Below the pieces are notes generated by a model, which searched no databases, was not told the DNA's origin, and worked only from the letters and a program-made list of their open reading frames with translations. From JBCCYM01 sp039190005 (GTDB lineage: Bacteria; Pseudomonadota; Gammaproteobacteria; UBA12402), in assembly GCA_039190005.1 (NCBI GenBank), contig JBCCYM010000016.1, positions 1-27,752 on the forward strand: a stretch of DNA of 27,752 nt, written 5' to 3'. The position numbers were made by a program, and so were the translations under genes. Below are positions 18,201-23,952 of the stretch, in pieces; positions within the stretch are counted from its first letter, which is position 1; each line of letters starts with the position of its first letter.

Positions 18201-18473
18201 ATCTTTAAGTATCGGGCGTGAATGCTGCTGATCATAGTGCTCTCGTAAGTTTTCATGACTTTTGAAGATAAGGTAACGGCACAGATAAAGCAGTCCAGCG
18301 ATACAAAGGCCAATCCCAATAATAGACATAATAAAAATAAGCAGGCTTAAAAAAGTGTTGATTGTTATATTGAACCATAATACCAAGGCTACTATCACTG
18401 CAATGAGTAGTGCGGTGATCAAAATCCAGTGCTTTTTATAGACGGCGATGCCTTTTTTAATTAGATTTTTCAT
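15300..18473 (-). CDS. tssM: T6SS membrane complex protein TssM (IcmF family)
   Basis: TssM spans the inner membrane and periplasm and links TssL to the lipoprotein TssJ. I start it at the ATG at 18473 (1057 residues), 17 bases inside tssL. A longer start at 18560 would add 29 residues that do not look like an IcmF N-terminus. Two membrane segments lie at about 15-36 and 40-66 and a third at about 381-401, leaving a large periplasmic C-terminal part. The place where many TssM proteins carry a Walker A motif reads IYLIIDESNKITNLLA (129-144) and lacks the Gly-Lys-Thr loop. ATP hydrolysis is therefore unlikely. The C-terminal region ends in typical beta strands before FSQLALPQQL. vgrG follows 10 bases after its stop. 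Confidence 0.92.
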   Translation of the reverse strand: MKNLIKKGIAVYKKHWILITALLIAVIVALVLWFNITINTFLSLLIFIMSIIGIGLCIAGLLYLCRYLIFKSHENLREHYDQQHSRPILKDLVQKKQTDKKCEALYRALMQISKKQPAGLKKWQGKKNIYLIIDESNKITNLLALSAFNQFDKQQFESVNLWYNTASVLIVLNTLTDPLSIYLLKILRDYRYNHYLKAIFLTQQANAIDNDNDEHYLKNQQKDLATLHTCLKRFWQRTFPPCYLLVTELENTTGFEYVFAEQSNTILPAWLGVFAGENTKQANQTLLQQLQTQAFMKMPNQPEQTAQRFLFIEKLASLFQQSQSRLLTSANKASPCFTAYLFTGRQHKTNHLCFFDGIFSQFLPQQRVAAKKQCAAKLPQKVLAVFIVLAVLWAGLSTASFINNNQRLTQVKRQLSNYKGLIRVNNMPEAMKRLATAMAITQVFHPNQDNFWLHNGLYQGKRINHYLTSLYQQDLSQWFIPTLAKGLSARMRQAAPHSAQLVSSLKAYLMLAKPEHFNASVMNTVIKQQLPAQVSHSIVDSPNLMTLLTAMQRSGFPPLSPQTKLVSQKQVLLPNLTPIIFHGLLQDAAKKLGQEKQFATDQDKLLFAQPPQINPLYTKKGYDYYRHHRRQIIIATLNQQWFYGINPYLATQQLTDYQQKLDEMYARHYIQAWQTLLQQTKIKYASNLDNAIKQLKVSAAINSPILKLLGWVNAQTLLVTRKQSADDPGARISQTFDPLHQWLEKQNRHTLQSLSKQMNGISQYLSKIKKASDPSQAALKQLQADFKSNHIAAYQKLQNHIANMPTPAKNWLQQLMASSLTSVLTTATTAINAVWQNQVDKPYATVFANDFPFQPSAQAEISTVQFSKLFAPGGILPAFLQTYIAPFIDLHQGQYYQLYGAHLPISKTALQLLTRLQAITDDFFKQGKLQVAFSLTPVFLSEQTATVRLNLLDQHLIYQHGPAIAKTFQWPTSLVPTETALIWTIFQQPAKKTTEVGDWAWLRLLQQGTITSTENPKDWLLRFDHGDQNAQFKLEGGAAIAFVANNTFSQLALPQQL

Positions 18474-19200
18474 TGTCTGGTTTAAATGGTGTTTGTGCTG
18501 ATACAAGTGTGTGAATGGTTTGATGCACATTATTGACTTTGTGATTGAGAATAATGGCAAATGTGGCGTAACATAAAAACGCGACCGCGAAAATCGTCAC
18601 ACCTAAATAGATGCTTTTTTGTTTTTTAGTCAAATTGTTCTGATCCGCGGATATTTGCTTATCAGATGATGATTCCGCGCGTTTAGATTTTTTAACGCAG
18701 GCGTAAAGTGTTTGACTTTGCTTGGTCAATTCTTGGTGTCGATTAGGCATCAGGGCGTATTTACCTTCATAACCTAGTCCTAATAATACATAAGCTAATT
18801 CTAACAAGGCGCTATTCGATTCAGGGTAATCACATAGATGGTTAATTGTGGCGAAAAACTTTTCTCCACCTTGCGTATCCTGATGAAATTTACCGGATAA
18901 ACTAAATGTTGGCGCACTCGTTTTGCCGATGGCGCGATAGTAAAATTCATCGGCAACAACACAGAATAAATAATGCGCTTGTTTGGTTTGTTCTTCGCTA
19001 AGTTTTTGTTGCGCGGCTGTGTTAACAAACTGATCCAGTTTTTTGATTAGCGATGTTTTATCATTTATAGCGCCATCATTGATTGTATTTGATCGCAATT
19101 GATAGAGTTGATAGAGCACCGGTCTGGCACATTCCATTAATGGATTGTCAGGATATAAGCAAAGTATGGTATGGTCTGAAATGATGCTGTTTGTTGTCAT
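18457..19200 (-). CDS. tssL: T6SS membrane complex protein TssL (DotU family)
   Basis: TssL (247 residues) is the cytoplasm-facing inner-membrane partner of TssM and contacts the baseplate through TssK. Visible features are the helical DotU domain (about 20-165) with FCVVADEFYY (79-88), GEKFFATIN (112-120) and ELAYVLLGLGYEGKY (134-148), a charged linker and one C-terminal membrane helix at about 197-217. There is no peptidoglycan-binding OmpA domain, so anchoring to the wall would need another protein. Its ATG overlaps the tssK stop (ATGA), with AAGGAGT as Shine-Dalgarno. Its end overlaps the tssM start. Confidence 0.95.
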   Translation of the reverse strand: MTTNSIISDHTILCLYPDNPLMECARPVLYQLYQLRSNTINDGAINDKTSLIKKLDQFVNTAAQQKLSEEQTKQAHYLFCVVADEFYYRAIGKTSAPTFSLSGKFHQDTQGGEKFFATINHLCDYPESNSALLELAYVLLGLGYEGKYALMPNRHQELTKQSQTLYACVKKSKRAESSSDKQISADQNNLTKKQKSIYLGVTIFAVAFLCYATFAIILNHKVNNVHQTIHTLVSAQTPFKPDNEKSN

Positions 19201-20534
19201 TTTTCACTCCTTGTTTGCGGCATTAGCCATAACTCAACACGCAGATTCGGGTAAGGATGACTCACCGCGATGGCCAGTGATCGCTGTGTTTTAACGGAGG
19301 CCCACTTTTCATCTTGCTGATTAATACGAAAATAAACCGCTTCGGCACGGTAAGGGAGTTGTGGCGGCACGGTGCTTAAAGGTATCAGCGCTAATCCAGA
19401 AAGCTGTAAATGGATCAGGTCATCAATGGTTTCCGGCGTGGCAACTTTGATATAAGATTTTAACTGCGTTTGCAAGGTTTCCCCAGCGACATCGGCACTG
19501 AAGACTAAAATAAAATCAGTATGTGTCAGATGTTGTGGTTCAATTGTCTGACTTAAAAATAAACCTTCGCTTGGATTGGATAAAGGCAGACGCGCGGCTT
19601 GATGACGTGTCGGCGCGTTTAACCAATTAAATACAATTGGTAGTAATTCAGTTCTTGTCGCGCCTAAGTGATGATGTTGATAACTGGGTTTGTTAGTCAG
19701 TTTGCGCTGTGGATGTAAAAATGTATGCATCTCCGCCGCTAATGTGGTGATGCTTTGAAAAAATAAATAGGGATGCAATACTGGCAAGTTTTGATACTGA
19801 GTGAATAGTACATGGTAACGATTGAACAATTGCAATAATAAAATATCAGTGACAGCTGCAACACTCTGACTTTGAATTGGATTAACTAGAATACGGCTGA
19901 GTTGTGTTTTCGCGCGTTCAAGTGATTCAATTAAATGGGTAAGATCTTGTTGTAATACCGGTGACGCGGCAATATCGAGACAAGGTGGAATAAAACTGGG
20001 GTCAAGGATAATACCTTTTTCTTCACTTACCATCTTAACCCTGGCAATCGGTAGCGTGTAGTAGTTATCGTGTACATCATCTGAAGTGAGTAGACATAGA
20101 TTGAGCTGTTGCACCAAAATGGGATAAGTTTGTGGCTCGGGGGATAGAATTTGATCATTTAGCTGGATTTCAGCTAAATGGTAACGGGCATTTTTTGCTT
20201 TGTTATCGCTCACCCGGTCGTTAACAGGTATCGCGAGATAAACAATCAACTCATGCGCGCGACTGTCAATATCACGACTGAGAGCGTGCTCAGCGTTGAT
20301 GGCAAACAAACTGCCATTGCTGAATATGCCTTCGGCAAGTGTCACACACAATTTGCCTTGCTCCAAAGCAATCTGATCAATCGCCAGAGATTTAAATCCC
20401 CATGGATAAGGCTGTAAATAATGCATTGAGCGCGCGTGATGATACGCATTCGAACGTGCTTGATGTTGAAAATGTTGCGGGGTGACCAACATGCCTTCCA
20501 CCCACGCGGTTTGATGTATCTCTGATTGAACCAT
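19197..20534 (-). CDS. tssK: T6SS baseplate protein TssK
   Basis: TssK (ImpJ/VasE family, 445 residues, standard length) forms trimers that connect the baseplate wedges to TssL/TssM. The N-terminal family signature is plain: AWVEGMLVTPQHFQHQAR (11-28), followed by the YPWGFKSLAID strand pair. The C-terminal domain has the usual YFRINQQDEKWASVKTQ segment. It lies 98 bases downstream of tssJ and overlaps tssL by four bases. I see no missing region. Confidence 0.95.
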   Translation of the reverse strand: MVQSEIHQTAWVEGMLVTPQHFQHQARSNAYHHARSMHYLQPYPWGFKSLAIDQIALEQGKLCVTLAEGIFSNGSLFAINAEHALSRDIDSRAHELIVYLAIPVNDRVSDNKAKNARYHLAEIQLNDQILSPEPQTYPILVQQLNLCLLTSDDVHDNYYTLPIARVKMVSEEKGIILDPSFIPPCLDIAASPVLQQDLTHLIESLERAKTQLSRILVNPIQSQSVAAVTDILLLQLFNRYHVLFTQYQNLPVLHPYLFFQSITTLAAEMHTFLHPQRKLTNKPSYQHHHLGATRTELLPIVFNWLNAPTRHQAARLPLSNPSEGLFLSQTIEPQHLTHTDFILVFSADVAGETLQTQLKSYIKVATPETIDDLIHLQLSGLALIPLSTVPPQLPYRAEAVYFRINQQDEKWASVKTQRSLAIAVSHPYPNLRVELWLMPQTRSEK

Positions 20535-20632
20535 TTTATTTACTCTCTTAATCCTCTTCTACACTTGTTGAAGCCGCCAAAATTTTTTTGTTTTTATTAT
20601 GTTTGCCAGTCTAAATTGTTGCCGTATTTGAT

Positions 20633-21133
20633 TTACAATCTAATTGTTCTCAAATCAATATGTTCTCTTTTTTTAACTAATAGTTGCTTAGCGTTGACCC
20701 AAACATTGACGCCACTGTGAGCGGCATGACAAGATAGGGTTGTTTTCCAAGTTTTGTTGCTTAAATCACGATAGGCGGCGACAATACCCAGCGTATGACA
20801 ACCAGGTTGAATTGTTAATGAAAACTTTTTATTATCAGTCCCCGCTGGTATTACCCAGGTTGTTTTCTCTATCAATGTATCGCCTAAAACCTTGTTGCTG
20901 TTATTGTTCAAGTCATTATAATTTGCTTTCATAAAGGCGTTTTCTTTGCTTAATTGGTAAAATGTCACGGCAATTGGCGCGTTCTGTCCCAATGAATCAG
21001 GATTTACTGTGGCCGTACTATTTACCATTACCGTTACTTTCTTAGCTTGTTCTTTGCTGCCAAATAACGTTGAGCAAGCGCAAAGCAGGAGTGGTAATAA
21101 AAAAATGATTAAATAGGCCACATATTTTCGCAT
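20633..21133 (-). CDS. tssJ: T6SS outer-membrane lipoprotein TssJ
   Basis: TssJ (166 residues) anchors the T6SS membrane complex in the outer membrane by binding the periplasmic end of TssM. A short signal peptide ends in lipobox LCAC with Cys20 followed by Ser, compatible with outer-membrane sorting. The mature part is a beta-sandwich with the family features VTVMVNSTATVNPDS, PIAVTFYQLSK and a late IVAAYRDL motif. AGGAGAA serves as Shine-Dalgarno. The gene starts 13 bases after the TssC-like gene. Confidence 0.92.
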   Translation of the reverse strand: MRKYVAYLIIFLLPLLLCACSTLFGSKEQAKKVTVMVNSTATVNPDSLGQNAPIAVTFYQLSKENAFMKANYNDLNNNSNKVLGDTLIEKTTWVIPAGTDNKKFSLTIQPGCHTLGIVAAYRDLSNKTWKTTLSCHAAHSGVNVWVNAKQLLVKKREHIDLRTIRL

Positions 21134-21146
21134 AGTGCTACTTCTC

Positions 21147-22442
21147 CTAATTTAATGCCGTACTTAATACCACACCTACCGTTGTCTGAGTGGTACGTAA
21201 GTGTGGGTTCAAATGAATTAAACAACTAAAACTCCCCAATAATCCTTTGGTTTCAAACACTTCAACCTCAGCTTGCTTTAAAGGATATTTTGTTCGTAAT
21301 TCTGGATTAAGATCGGTATTAGATGCCACATAGTCTAACAACCACTGGTTGAGTTGCTGTTGACATGCCATTGCCGTGATATATTGCCCAATAAGGTTTC
21401 GCCCGATAATCTTGATGTAATGGGCAAAGCGACAGACACATAGTGTGTAGTGTAATAAACAGTGGAGATCAGAAAGTGTGCCATGCGTATGCTGAATACT
21501 CGCGTCACTGAAAAATATTGCTTGCCCTTGATGGTGTAAATTGCACAAAGGCATGAAACCGGCATGGTGCAGATCTTGTTCCTGGGATTCAGTAAACATC
21601 ACCTCAGTGACGGTTTTGTAAACAGTGGTGCCTCGATCAGTGCTGTGCTGAGGCGCGCGTAATGCCGGCACAACACCACCGGCGATATTCGTTTTCGCAT
21701 GAGGAATACCAGTACTGTATGAAAACCAGCTTGTCTGCGTGAATGACTTGGCAAGCACAGCGCCATAAGCATATATCGCGCTACCCCACAGCAACTGCTG
21801 ATAAGGATAATGGTGTCTTTGCGGCTGCAACATCGTCTCATGATAACTGTTGAATAACAGACGTGGCAACACCAGCGCGATAAATCGCGCTTGTAATGAG
21901 GTGCGGAACTGTTGCCATGATTTGTACTCAGGCTGTGACAGCAAATCAATTAGGGATGGTCTTGTTGATAATTCATTAAACTGGTTAACGGCAAAGCTAT
22001 TGGGATGAACACTGGTAATAAATGGCACAAAAGCGGCAGCGGCAATGTCACTGAGCATGCGCAAAGCAGTAAGGTCTTCCTTATAGCCATCATGGTGCTT
22101 ATAGCGAAGCAGGTTGATTGTATAATCACCGAGCAATATGCCATAAGGTTCACCGCCAGGGCTGCCAAATTCGGCGCTGTAAATTTTATCGAAGAGTTGG
22201 CAATAATCGACATCACTGGCGCGCATAAGATCATCAACCACCTGTGACCAGCTCACATTTAGCACTTTGACTTTCAGATTTGCTGCGGAAGTTGTGGCGC
22301 AGTGAATTAAATAATGTAGCCCAATCCAGGACGCATGTAGTCTTTTCACCATTTCATGTTCGATAATTTCCCGCAACTGCTCAGCAACAAGCTGATCAAT
22401 TCTGGCAATTAAATTGTTGAGCAAAACATGGTTACGCATCAT
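21147..22442 (-). CDS. tssC2: TssC-like sheath paralogue (ImpD/TssC2 type), short N-terminus
   Basis: This 431-residue protein is clearly related to the TssC encoded at 25661-27148. Shared landmarks are SWIGLHYLI versus SWRGLHYLV, the GSPGGEPYG/GTPGGNPYA loop, AAAFVPFITSVHPNSF, FIALVLPRLLF, the FMPLCNLHHQG region and a PLKQAEVEVFE segment. Its match begins near residue 11, so it lacks roughly 55 N-terminal residues of TssC, including the helix that recruits ClpV in the family. Paralogues of this sort occur in imp-type T6SS clusters, where their exact role is less defined; an accessory sheath or baseplate role is inference. It is the first gene of the minus-strand operon. No strong Shine-Dalgarno precedes the paired ATG codons. 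Confidence 0.85.
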   Translation of the reverse strand: MMRNHVLLNNLIARIDQLVAEQLREIIEHEMVKRLHASWIGLHYLIHCATTSAANLKVKVLNVSWSQVVDDLMRASDVDYCQLFDKIYSAEFGSPGGEPYGILLGDYTINLLRYKHHDGYKEDLTALRMLSDIAAAAFVPFITSVHPNSFAVNQFNELSTRPSLIDLLSQPEYKSWQQFRTSLQARFIALVLPRLLFNSYHETMLQPQRHHYPYQQLLWGSAIYAYGAVLAKSFTQTSWFSYSTGIPHAKTNIAGGVVPALRAPQHSTDRGTTVYKTVTEVMFTESQEQDLHHAGFMPLCNLHHQGQAIFFSDASIQHTHGTLSDLHCLLHYTLCVCRFAHYIKIIGRNLIGQYITAMACQQQLNQWLLDYVASNTDLNPELRTKYPLKQAEVEVFETKGLLGSFSCLIHLNPHLRTTQTTVGVVLSTALN

Positions 22443-22495
22443 TATTATTATATTTGGTCTTTAACTGACAATAATATAACCGAGTTTTATTGCTG

Positions 22496-22542
22496 AATTG
22501 TTTCTGTTATGTATTTCTGGTAAAAATAAAGTTGAAACAATT
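22496..22542. promoter_or_regulatory. Inverted repeat AATTGTTTC / GAAACAATT
   Basis: AATTGTTTC at 22496-22504 and GAAACAATT at 22534-22542 are perfect inverted copies 29 bases apart, in the divergent T6SS promoter region. The right arm overlaps the TTGAAA direct repeat. It could be a dimer-binding operator or a looped site. The regulator is unknown. Confidence 0.35.
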
Positions 22543-22548
22543 TTGAAA
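22532..22548 (+). promoter_or_regulatory. TTGAAA direct repeat with 11-base period
   Basis: TTGAAA occurs at 22532-22537 and again at 22543-22548, exactly 11 bases apart, about one helical turn. This is the usual layout of PhoB/OmpR-family binding half-sites. A similar sequence lies upstream of the response regulator genes at 6165-6182. Binding is inferred, not shown. Confidence 0.35.
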
Positions 22549-22668
22549 TATTTTTGTTGTGTGATTTGTCAATAAAAGATAATGCATAGAGAATTATAAT
22601 GATACCTGATTAACTTTTTGGAGGTATATAAAAAAGTGATGTTTACAAAAATACTAGGATAGATAAAT

Positions 22669-23037
22669 ATGCCGGATAAAGATAATAACAATAATTCCAA
22701 AAAATATACATGGAAACCAGATAAGCATGTCAATAAATGTCATGATTGTTCTAATTCCTTTACAATGTTTACTCGTAGATACCATTGTCGACGATGTGGC
22801 AATATATTTTGTGATAAATGCTGTGCAAAATTTGATTTGAAGCCAGATAAAGTTACAGATAAGCAAACTACAAAAAAATATGGTTTTGGAAAATTTGACT
22901 CTAAGCTTTTAGCCTCATTCAACAAAACTGGTCGTGACTACAAAAATATTGATTATATTTATTGGGCAGATATAGAAAGTAAAGATGATGATTATAAATG
23001 GGATACGATGTTAGAATATAGCGATAAGCTAACATAG
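22669..23037 (+). CDS. FYVE-type zinc-finger protein, candidate effector
   Basis: This 122-residue cytosol-type protein has no signal peptide and a clear FYVE finger, a module that in eukaryotes binds phosphatidylinositol 3-phosphate on endosomes. Visible are WKPD (15-18), C24-x2-C27, the basic lipid-binding motif RRYHCRRCG (36-44) and FC-x2-C (48-51). The usual fourth Cys pair (RVCxxC) is absent, so only one of two zinc sites looks complete. The C-terminal 60 residues are unknown and end in an acidic stretch. The gene is about 30% GC by count, well below the T6SS genes, suggesting acquisition. AGGATA serves as a modest Shine-Dalgarno. Its place directly upstream of the putative hcp gene suggests T6SS cargo. 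The acidic C-terminus would also fit a Dot/Icm-type substrate. Both are inference. Confidence 0.85.
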   Translation: MPDKDNNNNSKKYTWKPDKHVNKCHDCSNSFTMFTRRYHCRRCGNIFCDKCCAKFDLKPDKVTDKQTTKKYGFGKFDSKLLASFNKTGRDYKNIDYIYWADIESKDDDYKWDTMLEYSDKLT

Positions 23038-23052
23038 TTTTAGGGAGGTCAA

Positions 23053-23174
23053 GTGAAGAATTTTGATGTTGTCAAAAAACTCTGCGAGAGATAGATATTA
23101 ATGTAATTGGATGGATGAGGGAGAAAAAGCGGTGTGCACTTCCTTATGAAGAATTTGCCAAGTTGATAAGGTAA
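23053..23174 (+). pseudogene. Frameshifted remnant of a small gene
   Basis: A good Shine-Dalgarno (GGGAGG, 23043-23048) precedes a GTG at 23053. The frame gives VKNFDVVKK and then stops at 23092. Shifting by -1 at the six-A run (23074-23079) opens a protein-like continuation, TLREIDINVIGWMREKKRC and ALPYEEFAKLIR, ending at TAA 23172-23174. Together this makes about 40 residues. The simplest reading is loss of one A from a seven-A run. I recognise no family. The same frame continues past two stops with another protein-like stretch (DEYIDADGMINYFKPKN, 23208 onward), so the original gene may have been longer. Confidence 0.4.
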
Positions 23175-23388
23175 TATCTAAGAAGAGCTAAGATAATGAT
23201 AAAATAAGACGAGTATATAGACGCTGATGGCATGATAAATTATTTCAAGCCAAAAAATATTTCAGGACAAAAAAAAATAAAATAGAAATCATTTGGAAAT
23301 AATTAATGATTAAAGTACTCGAGTGCTCTTGTGAGACTTTATGATGCGAGAGAAATGTTTAATTGCTTAAGAAAAATGAGGTGATATT
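23175..23388. other. Spacer before the hcp-like gene, possible decayed coding DNA
   Basis: There is no intact gene. The frame of the upstream remnant continues here with stops at 23205 and in the A-rich run near 23280. AGTACTCGAGTGCT at 23314-23327 is a near-perfect palindrome (12 of 14 bases), about 60 bases before the hcp-like start, and could be an operator. I cannot assign a convincing promoter. Confidence 0.4.
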
Positions 23389-23889
23389 ATGCCAACTAAT
23401 TATGTTGTCAAATTTGGTAACAAAGAATCAGATGGAAACCCATATGGCATTAAAGGTGTTTTTCAAATTCCAAATGCCAAGCTCGCTAATGGTAAGCGAG
23501 TAGGTGGTGGTCTGGGAGATGTGGGATCAATGCAGCTAGACAGTACTTATATTACAGTACATAACCCTAATGATGGTTTGCCATCTGACGTTGATGCAAA
23601 GGAGGCACGTACATTATATGCTTATGTTATGAATCTCCTTCAAACAAAAATGGAGCCTGATACAATTACTGTTAGTGAGCTGGAAACCGGTGAGGATGGA
23701 AAAGGGGCTAAGATAATCGGTGAAGTTGAGCATTCTAAAGCGACAATTAGTGCCATGAGTACTGATTCATTGGATTTAGTTATTCATTCTGAAAAAGCTA
23801 CTAAGTCTGAAATACCACCTGGTGGTGATAGTCCTACGAACAAAACAACATTTAATTTCACTAATAATACAATCAACGCGGATAGTTGA
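23389..23889 (+). CDS. Putative Hcp-like tube protein (TssD)
   Basis: Hcp hexamers stack into the inner T6SS tube. This 166-residue protein lies just before tssA-tssB-tssC, a normal place for hcp, and no other hcp candidate is in the window. The layout is compatible: an initial strand (YVVKFG), a Gly-rich loop (GGGLGDVG, 39-46), a helix AKEARTLYAYVMNLLQ (70-85) and a late SAMSTD strand (121-126). These would match the Hcp order of strands around one helix, ending in NKTTFNFTN. Direct Hcp motifs are weak, so the call rests mainly on size and position. It could instead be an unrelated T6SS-linked secreted protein. GAGGTGA is a strong Shine-Dalgarno. A hairpin follows the stop. Confidence 0.5.
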   Translation: MPTNYVVKFGNKESDGNPYGIKGVFQIPNAKLANGKRVGGGLGDVGSMQLDSTYITVHNPNDGLPSDVDAKEARTLYAYVMNLLQTKMEPDTITVSELETGEDGKGAKIIGEVEHSKATISAMSTDSLDLVIHSEKATKSEIPPGGDSPTNKTTFNFTNNTINADS

Positions 23890-23901
23890 TCAGGTTTTCA
23901 C

Positions 23902-23934
23902 TATGCTCATTGTAACTGAAATGCAATGAGCATA
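23902..23934 (+). terminator. Hairpin between the hcp-like gene and tssA
   Basis: TATGCTCATTG (23902-23912) and CAATGAGCATA (23924-23934) form a perfect 11-base-pair stem with an 11-base loop, 12 bases after the stop codon. It is followed by ATTAATGTTTTAATT, a weak T-rich tract. It could be a leaky terminator or an RNA-stabilising 3' end that lets the tube gene be expressed above the downstream genes. Confidence 0.6.
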
Positions 23935-23952
23935 TTAATGTTTTAATTGAAT

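Larger units (their letters stand above)
22443..22668. promoter_or_regulatory. Divergent promoter region between the two T6SS operons
   Basis: This 226-base AT-rich spacer separates the divergent tssC2 and FYVE genes, so it should hold promoters in both directions. A consensus -10 (TATAAT) lies at 22595-22600 on the plus strand but without a well-placed -35. The direct and inverted repeats at 22496-22548 are listed separately. GGAGG near 22620 precedes only a seven-codon ORF and does not suit the FYVE start. AGGATA nearer the FYVE ATG does. Confidence 0.55.

Noticed and set aside
18474..18560. Longer tssM start at 18560
   Set aside because: It would overlap tssL by 104 bases and add 29 residues unlike an IcmF N-terminus; the ATG at 18473 gives the normal basic residues followed by membrane helices.
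20526..20720. Plus-strand 64-residue frame between tssK and tssJ
   Set aside because: It overlaps the tssJ 3' end on the opposite strand, has no ribosome site and shows no protein-like features.
22619..22661. Leader peptide ORF after GGAGG (7 codons from ATG 22638)
   Set aside because: It is too short and its spacing from GGAGG is long; no attenuation structure accompanies it.
23074..23081. Programmed -1 frameshift site in the gene remnant
   Set aside because: The A-run is in the wrong phase for A-AAA-AAC and no downstream structure is evident; decay of a seven-A run is simpler.
23208..23260. EF-hand-like calcium loop in the DEYIDADGMINY stretch
   Set aside because: Aligning the DG pair leaves Tyr at the first ligand position and no acidic residue at the last, so it is not a valid EF-hand.
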